DNA of 64,000 nt from Zhengitettix transpicula (taxonomy: Eukaryota > Arthropoda > Insecta > Orthoptera > Tetrigidae): NCBI GenBank assembly GCA_037074705.1, contig JAYJMR010000059.1:62001-126000 (forward strand), read 5' to 3'. Below, piece after piece: positions 25,495 to 37,554 of this stretch. Within the stretch, counting starts at the first letter, position 1. Every line of letters begins with the position of its first letter. Under the pieces are notes generated by a model, which worked only from the letters and a program-made list of their open reading frames with translations, did not search any database and was not told the DNA's origin. Position numbers and translations under genes: made by a program.

Positions 25495-28173
25495 ACATAC
25501 TTTATTTATTCAAAATTACATTTGATACAAACATTCCGAGCTTTTTAGCCACATCATACAAATACTTTATAAGAAAATGGCTCTACTTCTAATCCTGAAA
25601 AAGAGAAATATTTCGAAAAGTTTTATTCGTATTGGAATTCTGATTTCATCAAAAAAATTTACGCATTTTTCATACATCTAGACGAATTTATTGTGAAAAC
25701 TTTAAATATTTTTGAACTTCTTACTGATCAATAACAAAATTATTTAGCGTATTGTTCTGTGTAAATTTATGTGATTATAAATATATTGATATCTTGTACA
25801 CTGTAACATATCTAACAGATATCTCGCTAATACAGTACAGATTCTGCATATACATTGCGATTCGGCTATTTGTAACCTCTATTCTTGAAGTATCGTCAGA
25901 ATTACGCATTACATCGCAAAACTGTAGAGATATCTAAAAAAACATACTTTATTTTATTCAAAATTACATTTGAAACGAACATTCCGAGCTTTTTAGCCAC
26001 ATCATACGAATACTTTTTAAGAAAATGGCTCTACTTCTATTTCCGATAAAGAAAAATATTTCGAAAAGTTTTATACGTATCAGAATTCTGATATCATAAC
26101 AAATTTAAACAGTTTCGCTACATTTGAACGATTTTTTTAAAAAATTAAAACTATTTTTCAACGTCTAACTGATGAGTAATAAAAATATTTACCGTATTGT
26201 TCCGTGTAAATTTATGTGATTCAAAATATATCGATATCTTGTACACTGTTATAATATCTAACAGATATCTCGCTAATACAGTACAGATTCTGCATATACA
26301 TTGTGATTCGGCTATTTGTAACCTCTATTCTTGGAGTATCGTCAGAATTACGCATTACATCGCAAAACAGTAGAGACATATAAAAAAACATACTTTATTT
26401 TATTCAAAATTACATTTGAAACAAACATTCCGAGCTTTTTAGCCACATCATACGAATACTTTATAAGAAAATGGCTCTACTTCTAATCCTGAAAAAGAGA
26501 AATATTTCGAAAAGTTTTATTCGTATTGGAATTCTGATTTCATCAAAAAAATTTACGCATTTTTCATACATCAAGACGAATTTATTGTGAAAACTTTAAA
26601 TATTTTTGAACTTCTTACTGATCAATAACAAAATTATTTAGCGTAGTGTTCTGTGTAAATTTATGTGATTATAAATATATTGATATCTTGTACACTGTAA
26701 CATATCTAACAGATATCTCGCTAATAAAGTACAGATTCTGCATATACATTGCGATTCGGCTATTTGTAACATCTAGGCTTAGAGTATCGTCATAATTACG
26801 CTTTACATCGCAAAACTGTAGAGATATCTAAAAAAACATACTTTATTTTATTCAAAATTACATTTGAAACGAACATTCCGAGCTTTTTAGCCACATCCTA
26901 CGAATACTTTTTAAGAAAATGGCTCTACTTCTATTTCCGATAAAGAAAAATATTTCGAAAAGTTTTATACGTATCAGAATTCTGATATCATAACAAATTT
27001 AAACAGTTTCGCTACATTTTACGATTTTTTTAAAAAATTAAAACTATTTTTCAACGTCTAACTGATGAGTAATAAAAATATTTACCGTATTGTTCCGTGT
27101 AAATTTATGTGATTCAAAATATATCGATATCTTGTACACTGTTATAATATCTAACAGATATCTCGCTAATACAGTACAGATTCTGCATATACATTGTGAT
27201 TCGGCTATTTGTAACCTCTATTCTTGGAGTATCGTCAGAATTACGCATTACATCGCAAAACAGTAGAAACATATAAAAAAACATACTTTATTTATTCAAA
27301 ATTACATTTGAAACAAACATTCCGAGCTTTTTAGCCACATCATACGAATAGTTTATAAGAAAATGGCTATACTTCTAATCCTGAAAAAGAGAAATATTTC
27401 GAAAAGTTTTATTCGTATTGGAATTCTGATTTAATCAAAAAAATTTACGCATTTTTCATACATCAAGACGAATTTATTGTGAAAACTTTAAATATTTTTG
27501 AACTTCTTACTGATCAATAACAAAATTATTTAGCGTAGTGTTCTGTGTAAATTTATGTGATTATAAATATATTGATATCTTGTACACTGTAACATATCTA
27601 ACAGATATCTCGCTAATAAAGAACAGATTCTGCATATACATTGCGATTCGGCTATTTGTAACATCTAGGCTTAGAGTATCGTCATAATTACGCTTTACAT
27701 CGCAAAACTGTAGAGATATCTAAAAAAAACATACTTTATTTTATTCAAAATTACATTTGAAACGAACATTCCGAGCTTTTTAGCCACATCATACGAATAC
27801 TTTTTAAGAAAATGGCTCTACTTCTATTTCCGATAAAGAAAAATATTTCGAAAAGTTTTATACGTATCAGAATTCTGATATCATAACAAATTTAAACAGT
27901 TTCGCTACATTTGAACGATTTTTTTAAAAAATTAAAACTATTTTTCAACGTCTAACTGATGAGTAATAAACATATTTACCGTATTGTTCCGTGTAAATTT
28001 ATGTGATTCAAAATATATCGATATCTTGTACACTGTTATAATATCTAACAGATATCTCGCTAATACAGTACAGATTCTGCATATACATTGTGATTCGGCT
28101 ATTTGTAACCTCTATTCTTGGAGTATCGTCAGAATTACGCATTACATCGCAAAACAGTAGAGACATATAAAAA

Positions 28174-28622
28174 ACATACTTTATTTTATTCAAAATTACA
28201 TTTGAAACAAACATTCCGAGCTTTTTAGCCACATCATACGAATACTTTATAAGAAAATGGCTCTACTTCTAATCCTGAAAAAGAGAAATATTTCGAAAAT
28301 ATTTATTCGTATTGGAATTCTGATTTCATCAAAAAAATTTACGCATTTTTCATACATCAAGACGAATTTATTGTGAAAACTTTAAATATTTTTGAACTTC
28401 TTACTGATCAATAACAAAATTATTTAGCGTAGTGTTCTGTGTAAATTTATGTGATTATAAATATATTGATATCTTGTACACTGTAACATATCTAACAGAT
28501 ATCTCGCTAATAAAGAACAGATTCTGCATATACATTGCGATTCGGCTATTTGTAACATCTAGGCTTAGAGTATCGTCATAATTACGCTTTACATCGCAAA
28601 ACTGTAGAGATATCTAAAAAAA
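28174..28622. repeat. Mosaic A monomer recording loss of one dimer
   Basis: The head carries GAAAATATTTATTCG (about 28297-28307), as in A21477. The rest carries TTTAAATATT, TTACTGATC, GCGTAGTGTTC, AATAAAGAACAG and TTTGTAACATCT as in A22370, where A21477 has TTTATATATT, TTACTAATC, GCGTATTGTTC, AATACAGTACAG and TTTGGAACATCT. The switch is between about 28301 and 28385. This is a clean single-crossover signature removing exactly one B-A pair. Confidence 0.75.
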
Positions 28623-29650
28623 ACATACTTTATTTTATTCAAAATTACATTTGAAACAAACATTCCGAGCTTTTTAGCCACATCATACGAATACTTTTTA
28701 AGAAAATGGCTCTACTTCTATTTCCGATAAAGAAAAATATTTCGAAAAGTTTTATACGTATCAGAATTCTAATATCATAACAAATTTAAACAGTTTCGCT
28801 ACATTTGAACGATTTTTTTAAAAAATTAAAACTATTTTTCAACGTCTAACTGATGAGTATAAAAAATATTTACCGTATTGTTCCGTGTAAATTTATGTGA
28901 TTCAAAATATATCGATATATTGTACACTGTTATAATATCTAACAGATATCTCGCTAATACAGTACAGATTCTGCATATACATTGTGATTCGGCTATTTGT
29001 AACCTCTATTCTTGGAGTATCGTCAGAATTACGCATTACATCGCAAAACAGTAGAGACATAAAAAAACATACTTTATTTTATTCAAAATTACATTTGATA
29101 CAAACATTCCGAGCTTTTTAGCCACATCATACAAATACTTTATAAGAAAATGGCTCTACTTCTAATCCTGAAAAAGAGAAATATTTCGAAAAGTTTTATT
29201 CGTATTGGAATTCTGATTTCATCAAAAAAATTTACGCATTTTTCATACATCAAGACGAATTTATTGTGAAAACTTTAAATATTTTTGAACTTCTTACTGA
29301 TCAATAACAAAATTATTTAGCGTATTGTTCTGTGTAAATTTATGTGATTATAAATATATTGATATCTTGTACACTGTAACATATCTAACAGATATCTCGC
29401 TAATACAGTACAGATTCTGCATATACATTGCGATTCGGCTATTTGTAACCTCTATTCTTGAAGTATCGTCAGAATTACGCATTACATCGCAAAACTGTAG
29501 AGATATCTAAAAAAACATACTTTATTTTATTCAAAATTACATTTGAAACGAACATTCCGAGCTTTTTAGCCACATCATACGAATACTTTTTAAGAAAATG
29601 GCTCTACTTCTATTTCCGATAAAGAAAAATATTTCGAAAAGTTTTATACG

Positions 29651-29666
29651 TATCAGAATTCTGATA
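29651..29666. repeat. 16-bp perfect palindrome in the B monomer (representative)
   Basis: TATCAGAATTCTGATA reads the same on both strands and is centred on GAATTC. It occurs at the same place in nearly every B unit. A units keep GAATTC here but read TTGGAATTCTGA, so the longer symmetry is B-specific. Exceptions: about 12232 (CAGAAGTCTG), 22973 and 28769 (TTCTAATATC), and 38596 (TTCTGTTATC). It could be a binding site for a dimeric protein; this is inference from symmetry alone. Confidence 0.75.
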
Positions 29667-29703
29667 TCATAACAAATTTAAACAGTTTCGCTACATTTGA
29701 ACG

Positions 29704-29736
29704 ATTTTTTTAAAAAATTAAAACTATTTTTCAACG
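29704..29736. other. A/T-tract core of the B monomer (representative)
   Basis: T7 (29705-29711) is followed directly by A6 (29712-29717), then TTAAAAC and TATTTTTC. The tract starts are roughly ten bases apart. The A-type core holds a different arrangement, AAAAAAATTT then GCATTTTTC. Runs of this kind often bend DNA or influence nucleosome position; no measurement supports that here. Run lengths vary in a few units (18355, 20141, 21033, 38449). Confidence 0.5.
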
Positions 29737-30408
29737 TCTAACTGATGAGTAATAAAAATATTTACCGTATTGTTCCGTGTAAATTTATGTGATTCAAAAT
29801 ATATCGATATCTTGTACACTGTTATAATATCTAACAGATATCTCGCTAATACAGTACAGATTCTGCATATACATTGTGATTCGGCTATTTGTAACCTCTA
29901 TTCTTGGAGTATCGTCAGAATTACGCATTACATCGCAAAACAGTAGAGACATATAAAAAAACATACTTTATTTTATTCAAAATTACATTTGAAACAAACA
30001 TTCCGAGCTTTTTAGCCACATCATACGAATACTTTATAAGAAAATGGCTCTACTTCTAATCCTGAAAAAGAGAAATATTTCGAAAAGTTTTATTCGTATT
30101 GGAATTCTGATTTCATCAAAAAAATTTACGCATTTTTCATACATCAAGACGAATTTATTGTGAAAACTTTAAATATTTTTGAACTTTTTACTGATCAATA
30201 ACAAAATTATTTAGCGTAGTGTTCTGTGTAAATTTATGTGATTATAAATATATTGATATCTTGTACACTGTAACATATCTAACAGATATCTCGCTAATAA
30301 AGTACAGATTCTGCATATACATTGCGATTCGGCTATTTGTAACATCTAGGCTTAGAGTATCGTCATAATTACGCTTTACATCGCAAAACTGTAGAGATAT
30401 CTAAAAAA

Positions 30409-33400
30409 ACATACTTTATTTTATTCAAAATTACATTTGAAACGAACATTCCGAGCATTTTAGCCACATCCTACGAATACTTTTTAAGAAAATGGCTCTA
30501 CTTCTATTTCCGATAAAGAAAAATATTTCGAAAAGTTTTATACGTATCAGAATTCTGATATCATAACAAATTTAAACAGTTTCGCTACATTTTACGATTT
30601 TTTTAAAAAATTAAAACTATTTTTCAACGTCTAACTGATGAGTAATAAAAATATTTACCGTATTGTTCCGTGTAAATTTATGTGATTCAAAATATATCGA
30701 TATCTTGTACACTGTTATAATATCTAACAGATATCTCGCTAATACAGTACAGATTCTGCATATACATTGTGATTCGGCTATTTGTAACCTCTATTCTTGG
30801 AGTATCGTCAGAATTACGCATTACATCGCAAAACAGTAGAGACATATAAAAAAACATACTTTATTTATTCAAAATTACATTTGAAACAAACATTCCGAGC
30901 TTTTTAGCCACATCATACGAATAGTTTATAAGAAAATGGCTATACTTCTAATCCTGAAAAAGAGAAATATTTCGAAAAGTTTTATTCGTATTGGAATTCT
31001 GATTTAATCAAAAAAATTTACGCATTTTTCATACATCAAGACGAATTTATTGTGTAAACTTTAAATATTTTTGAACTTCTTACTGATCAATAACAAAATT
31101 ATTTAGCGTAGTGTTCTGTGTAAATTTATGTGATTATAAATATATTGATATCTTGTACACTGTAACATATCTAACAGATATCTCGCTAATAAAGAACAGA
31201 TTCTGCATATACATTGCGATTCGGCTATTTGTAACATCTAGGCTTAGAGTATCGTCATAATTACGCTTTACATCGCAAAACTGTAGAGATATCTAAAAAA
31301 AACATACTTTATTTTATTCAAAATTACATTTGAAACGAACATTCCGAGCTTTTTAGCCACATCATACGAATACTTTTTAAGAAAATGGCTCTACTTCTAT
31401 TTCCGATAAAGAAAAATATTTCGAAAAGTTTTATACGTATCAGAATTCTGATATCATAACAAATTTAAACAGTTTCGCTACATTTGAACGATTTTTTTAA
31501 AAAATTAAAACTATTTTTCAACGTCTAACTGATGAGTAATAAACATATTTACCGTATTGTTCCGTGTAAATTTATGTGATTCAAAATATATCGATATCTT
31601 GTACACTGTTATAATATCTAACAGATATCTCGCTAATACAGTACAGATTCTGCATATACATTGTGATTCGGCTATTTGTAACCTCTATTCTTGGAGTATC
31701 GTCAGAATTACGCATTACATCGCAAAACAGTAGAGACATATAAAAAACATACTTTATTTTATTCAAAATTACATTTGAAACAAACATTCCGAGCTTTTTA
31801 GCCACATCATACGAATACTTTATAAGAAAATGGCTCTACTTCTATTTCCGATAAAGAAAAATATTTCGAAAAGTTTTATACGTATCAGAATTCTGATATC
31901 ATAACAAATTTAAACAGTTTCGCTACATTTGAACGATTTTTTTAAAAAATTAAAACTATTTTTCAACGTCTAACTGATGAGTAATAAAAATATTTACCGT
32001 ATTGTTCCGTGTAAATTTATGTGATTCAAAATATATCGATATATTGTACACTGTTATAATAACTAACAGATATCTCGCTAATACAGTTCAGATTCTGCAT
32101 ATACATTGTGATTCGGCTATTTGTAACCTCTATTCTTGGAGTATCGTCAGAATTACGCATTACATCGCAAAACAGTAGAGACATATAAAAAAACATACTT
32201 TATTTTATTCAAAATTACATTTGAAACAAACATTCCGAGCTTTTTAGCCACATCATACGAATACTTTATAAGAAAATTGCTCTACTTCTAATCCTGAAAA
32301 AGAGAAATATTTCGAATAGTTTTATTCGTATTGGAATTCTGATTTCATCAAAAAAATTTACGCATTTTTCATACATCAAGACGAATTTATTGTGAAAACT
32401 TTAAATATTTTTGAACTTCTTACTAATCAATAACAAAATTATTTAGCGTATTGTTCTGTGTAAATTTATGTGATTATAAATATATTGATATCTTGTACAC
32501 TGTAACATATCTAACAGATATCTCGCTAATACAGTACAGATTCTGCATATACATTGCGATTCGGCTATTTGTAACCTCTATTCTTGAAGTATCGTCAGAA
32601 TTACGCATTACATCGCAAAACTGTAGAGATATCTAAAAAAACATACTTTATTTTATTCAAAATTACATTTGAAACGAACATTCCGAGCTTTTTAGCCACA
32701 TCATACGAATACTTTTTAAGAAAATGGCTCTACTTCTATTTCCGATAAAGAAAAATATTTCGAAAAGTTTTATACGTATCAGAATTCTGATATCATAACA
32801 AATTTAAACAGTTTCGCTACATTTGAACGATTTTTTTAAAAAATTAAAACTATTTTTCAACGTCTAACTGATGAGTAATAAAAATATTTACCGTATTGTT
32901 CCGTGTAAATTTATGTGATTCAAAATATATCGATATCTTGTACACTGTTATAATATCTAACAGATATCTCGCTAATACAGTACAGATTCTGCATATACAT
33001 TGTGATTCGGCTATTTGTAACCTCTATTCTTGGAGTATCGTCAGAATTACGCATTACATCGCAAAACAGTAGAGACATATAAAAAAACATACTTTATTTA
33101 TTCAAAATTACATTTGAAACAAACATTCCGAGCTTTTTAGCCACATCATACGAATACTTTATAAGAAAATGGCTATACTTCTAATCCTGAAAAAGAGAAA
33201 TATTTCGAAAAGTTTTATTCGTATTGGAATTCTGATTTCATCAAAAAAATTTACGCATTTTTCATACATCAAGACGAATTTATTGTGAAAACTTTAAATA
33301 TTTTTGAACTTCTTACTGATCAATAACAAAATTATTTAGCGTATTGTTCTGTGTAAATTTATGTGATTATAAATATATTGATATCTTGTACACTGTAACA

Positions 33401-34427
33401 TATCTAACAGATATCTCGCTAATACAGTACAGATTCTGCATATACATTGTGATTCGGCTATTTGTAACCTCTATTCTTGAAGTATCGTCAGAATTACGCA
33501 TTACATCGCAAAACTGTAGAGATATCTAAAAAAACATACTTTATTTTATTCAAAATTACATTTGAAACGAACATTCCGAGCTTTTTAGCCACATCATACG
33601 AATACTTTTTAAGAAAATGGCTCTACTTCTATTTCCGATAAAGAAAAATATTTCGAAAAGTTTTATACGTATCAGAATTCTGATATCATAACAAATTTAA
33701 ACAGTTTCGCTACATTTGAACAATTTTTTTAAAAAATTAAAACTATTTTTCAACGTCTAACTGATGAGTAATAAAAATATTTACCGTATTGTTCCGTGTA
33801 AATTTATGTGATTCAAAATATATCGATATCTTGTACACTGTTATAATATCTAACAGATATCTCGCTAATACAGTACAGATTCTGCATATACATTGTGATT
33901 CGGCTATTTGTAACCTCTATTCTTGGAGTATCGTCAGAATTACGCATTACATCGCAAAACAGTAGAGACATATAAAAAAACATACTTTATTTTATTCAAA
34001 ATTACATTTGAAACAAACATTCCGAGCTTTTTAGCCACATCATACGAATACTTTATAAGAAAATGGCTCTACTTCTAATCCTGAAAAAGAGAAATATTTC
34101 GAAAAGTTTTATTCGTATTGGAATTCTGATTTCATCAAAAAAATTTACGCATTTTTCATACATCAAGACGAATTTATTGTGAAAACTTTAAATATTTTTG
34201 AACTTCTTACTGATCAATAACAAAATTATTTAGCGTAGTGTTCTGTGTAAATTTATGTGATTATAAATATATTGATATCTTGTACACTGTAACATATCTA
34301 ACAGATATCTCGCTAATAAAGTACAGATTCTGCATATACATTGCGATTCGGCTATTTGTAACATCTAGGCTTAGAGTATCGTCATAATTACGCTTTACAT
34401 CGCAAAACTGTAGAGATATCTAAAAAA
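30409..34427. repeat. 9-monomer HOR (4,019 bp), copy 1
   Basis: Monomer starts are B30409, A30854, B31302, hybrid 31747, A32193, B32641, A33087, B33534 and A33980. Markers shared with copy 2 are GAGCATTTTAGCC and CATTTTACG, ATAGTTTATAAG with GATTTAATC, AATAAACATATTT with a six-A junction, the hybrid unit with AATAACTAAC and ACAGTTCAG, and A32193 with AAAATTGCTC, GAATAGTTTT and TTACTAATC. The private GTGTAAACTTT at about 31055 and GAACAATTTTTT at about 33720 distinguish this copy. The odd count comes from the hybrid. Its first unit is also the last of the shortened 15-mer copy. Confidence 0.85.
31747..32192. repeat. Hybrid monomer, A head on B body (first copy)
   Basis: The unit follows B31302 and starts as an A monomer, with CAAAC and ACTTTATAAGAAAATGGC, then becomes B at CTATTTCCGATAAAG (about 31841) and stays B to its end. 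The switch lies between the TTTATAAG marker and TTTCCG, within about 30 bp where A and B are otherwise the same. Its B body has ATATATTGTAC, AATAACTAAC and ACAGTTCAG. B59918 also has ACAGTTCAG and is followed by an A unit with AAAATTGCTC, as here, pointing to a related donor. Confidence 0.85.
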
Positions 34428-37400
34428 ACATACTTTATTTTATTCAAAATTACATTTGAAACGAACATTCCGAGCATTTTAGCCACATCCTACGAATACT
34501 TTTTAAGAAAATGGCTCTACTTCTATTTCCGATAAAGAAAAATATTTCGAAAAGTTTTATACGTATCAGAATTCTGATATCATAACAAATTTAAACAGTT
34601 TCGCTACATTTTACGATTTTTTTAAAAAATTAAAACTATTTTTCAACGTCTAACTGATGAGTAATAAAAATATTTACCGTATTGTTCCGTGTAAATTTAT
34701 GTGATTCAAAATATATCGATATCTTGTACACTGTTATAATATCTAACAGATATCTCGCTAATACAGTACAGATTCTGCATATACATTGTGATTCGGCTAT
34801 TTGTAACCTCTATTCTTGGAGTATCGTCAGAATTACGCATTACATCGCAAAACAGTAGAGACATATAAAAAAACATACTTTATTTATTCAAAATTACATT
34901 TGAAACAAACATTCCGAGCTTTTTAGCCACATCATACGAATAGTTTATAAGAAAATGGCTATACTTCTAATCCTGAAAAAGAGAAATATTTCGAAAAGTT
35001 TTATTCGTATTGGAATTCTGATTTAATCAAAAAAATTTACGCATTTTTCATACATCAAGACGAATTTATTGTGAAAACTTTAAATATTTTTGAACTTCTT
35101 ACTGATCAATAACAAAATTATTTAGCGTAGTGTTCTGTGTAAATTTATGTGATTATAAATATATTGATATCTTGTACACTGTAACATATCTAACAGATAT
35201 CTCGCTAATAAAGAACAGATTCTGCATATACATTGCGATTCGGCTATTTGTAACATCTAGGCTTAGAGTATCGTCATAATTACGCTTTACATCGCAAAAC
35301 TGTAGAGATATCTAAAAAAAACATACTTTATTTTATTCAAAATTACATTTGAAACGAACATTCCGAGCTTTTTAGCCACATCATACGAATACTTTTTAAG
35401 AAAATGGCTCTACTTCTATTTCCGATAAAGAAAAATATTTCGAAAAGTTTTATACGTATCAGAATTCTGATATCATAACAAATTTAAACAGTTTCGCTAC
35501 ATTTGAACGATTTTTTTAAAAAATTAAAACTATTTTTCAACGTCTAACTGATGAGTAATAAACATATTTACCGTATTGTTCCGTGTAAATTTATGTGATT
35601 CAAAATATATCGATATCTTGTACACTGTTATAATATCTAACAGATATCTCGCTAATACAGTACAGATTCTGCATATACATTGTGATTCGGCTATTTGTAA
35701 CCTCTATTCTTGGAGTATCGTCAGAATTACGCATTACATCGCAAAACAGTAGAGACATATAAAAAACATACTTTATTTTATTCAAAATTACATTTGAAAC
35801 AAACATTCCGAGCTTTTTAGCCACATCATACGAATACTTTATAAGAAAATGGCTCTACTTCTATTTCCGATAAAGAAAAATATTTCGAAAAGTTTTATAC
35901 GTATCAGAATTCTGATATCATAACAAATTTAAACAGTTTCGCTACATTTGAACGATTTTTTTAAAAAATTAAAACTATTTTTCAACGTCTAACTGATGAG
36001 TAATAAAAATATTTACCGTATTGTTCCGTGTAAATTTATGTGATTCAAAATATATCGATATATTGTACACTGTTATAATAACTAACAGATATCTCGCTAA
36101 TACAGTTCAGATTCTGCATATACATTGTGATTCGGCTATTTGTAACCTCTATTCTTGGAGTATCGTCAGAATTACGCATTACATCGCAAAACAGTAGAGA
36201 CATATAAAAAAACATACTTTATTTTATTCAAAATTACATTTGAAACAAACATTCCGAGCTTTTTAGCCACATCATACGAATACTTTATAAGAAAATTGCT
36301 CTACTTCTAATCCTGAAAAAGAGAAATATTTCGAATAGTTTTATTCGTATTGGAATTCTGATTTCATCAAAAAAATTTACGCATTTTTCATACATCAAGA
36401 CGAATTTATTGTGAAAACTTTAAATATTTTTGAACTTCTTACTAATCAATAACAAAATTATTTAGCGTATTGTTCTGTGTAAATTTATGTGATTATAAAT
36501 ATATTGATATCTTGTACACTGTAACATATCTAACAGATATCTCGCTAATACAGTACAGATTCTGCATATACATTGCGATTCGGCTATTTGTAACCTCTAT
36601 TCTTGAAGTATCGTCAGAATTACGCATTACATCGCAAAACTGTAGAGATATCTAAAAAAACATACTTTATTTTATTCAAAATTACATTTGAAACGAACAT
36701 TCCGAGCTTTTTAGCCACATCATACGAATACTTTTTAAGAAAATGGCTCTACTTCTATTTCCGATAAAGAAAAATATTTCGAAAAGTTTTATACGTATCA
36801 GAATTCTGATATCATAACAAATTTAAACAGTTTCGCTACATTTGAACGATTTTTTTAAAAAATTAAAACTATTTTTCAACGTCTAACTGATGAGTAATAA
36901 AAATATTTACCGTATTGTTCCGTGTAAATTTATGTGATTCAAAATATATCGATATCTTGTACACTGTTATAATATCTAACAGATATCTCGCTAATACAGT
37001 ACAGATTCTGCATATACATTGTGATTCGGCTATTTGTAACCTCTATTCTTGGAGTATCGTCAGAATTACGCATTACATCGCAAAACAGTAGAGACATATA
37101 AAAAAACATACTTTATTTATTCAAAATTACATTTGAAACAAACATTCCGAGCTTTTTAGCCACATCATACGAATACTTTATAAGAAAATGGCTATACTTC
37201 TAATCCTGAAAAAGAGAAATATTTCGAAAAGTTTTATTCGTATTGGAATTCTGATTTCATCAAAAAAATTTACGCATTTTTCATACATCAAGACGAATTT
37301 ATTGTGAAAACTTTAAATATTTTTGAACTTCTTACTGATCAATAACAAAATTATTTAGCGTATTGTTCTGTGTAAATTTATGTGATTATAAATATATTAA
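34428..37400. repeat. 9-monomer HOR (4,019 bp), copy 2, incomplete
   Basis: Monomer starts are B34428, A34873, B35321, hybrid 35766, A36212, B36660 and A37106. Each lies 4,019 bp after its partner. The match continues into A37106 until about 37397, where this copy switches to ATTAATATTTTTTACACTG and the CCTCTAGGCTTAGAG tail while copy 1 (A33087) continues with ATTGATATCTTG. The right end is therefore an A/A exchange and the last two monomers of the 9-mer are absent. The end coordinate is approximate. Confidence 0.8.
35766..36211. repeat. Hybrid monomer, A head on B body (second copy)
   Basis: It is the 4,019-bp partner of 31747-32192, with the same A-type TTTATAAG head, the same change to CTATTTCCG, and the same AATAACTAAC and ACAGTTCAG variants. 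Its presence in both copies shows that the hybrid formed before the 9-mer was duplicated. Confidence 0.85.
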
Positions 37401-37554
37401 TATTTTTTACACTGTTAACATATCTAACAGATATCTCGCTAATAAAGTACAGATTCTGCATATACATTGCGATTCGGCTATTTGTAACCTCTAGGCTTAG
37501 AGTATCGTCATAATTACGCTTTATATCGCAAAACTGTAGAGATATCTAAAAAAA

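Larger units (their letters stand above)
29515..29960. repeat. Reference B-type monomer
   Basis: This 446-bp unit is a clean example of subfamily B. It has the CGAAC head variant, TTTTTAAG, CTATTTCCGATAAAG, a 16-bp palindrome centred on an EcoRI site, a core with T7A6 followed by TTAAAACTATTTTTC (about 29704-29733), the GATGAGTAATAAAAATATTTACC segment, GATTCAAAATATATCG, CACTGTTATAATATC, and the terminal ACAGTAGAGACATATA. B variants elsewhere include GATGAGTATAAAAAAT (one A short), CCTACG or CCGACG in place of CATACG, CTACTATTTG in place of CGGCTATTTG, and AATAAACATATTT. These variants are the markers used to follow HOR copies. Like A, it carries no convincing gene. Confidence 0.9.
25050..30853. 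repeat. 15-monomer HOR, copy 2 shortened to 13 monomers (5,804 bp)
   Basis: Monomer starts are 25050 (hybrid), A25495, B25942, A26388, B26836, A27281, B27729, A28174, B28623, A29067, B29515, A29961 and B30409. Up to about 28300 it matches copy 1 at an offset of 6,695-6,697 bp; from about 28390 on it matches at 5,804 bp, the difference being one dimer. CATTTTACG, GATTTAATC, AATAAACATATTT, AATTCTAATATC, GACATAAAAAAAC, GAACTTTTTACTG and GAGCATTTTAGCC are all present in the same order as in copy 1. Confidence 0.85.

Noticed and set aside
29538..29701. Internal sub-repeat: TACATTTGAA occurs twice in B, 154 bp apart, suggesting a three-part monomer
   Set aside because: Only ten bases match and the flanks do not align; it is not repeated in A. 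Chance similarity in A+T-rich DNA is the simpler explanation.
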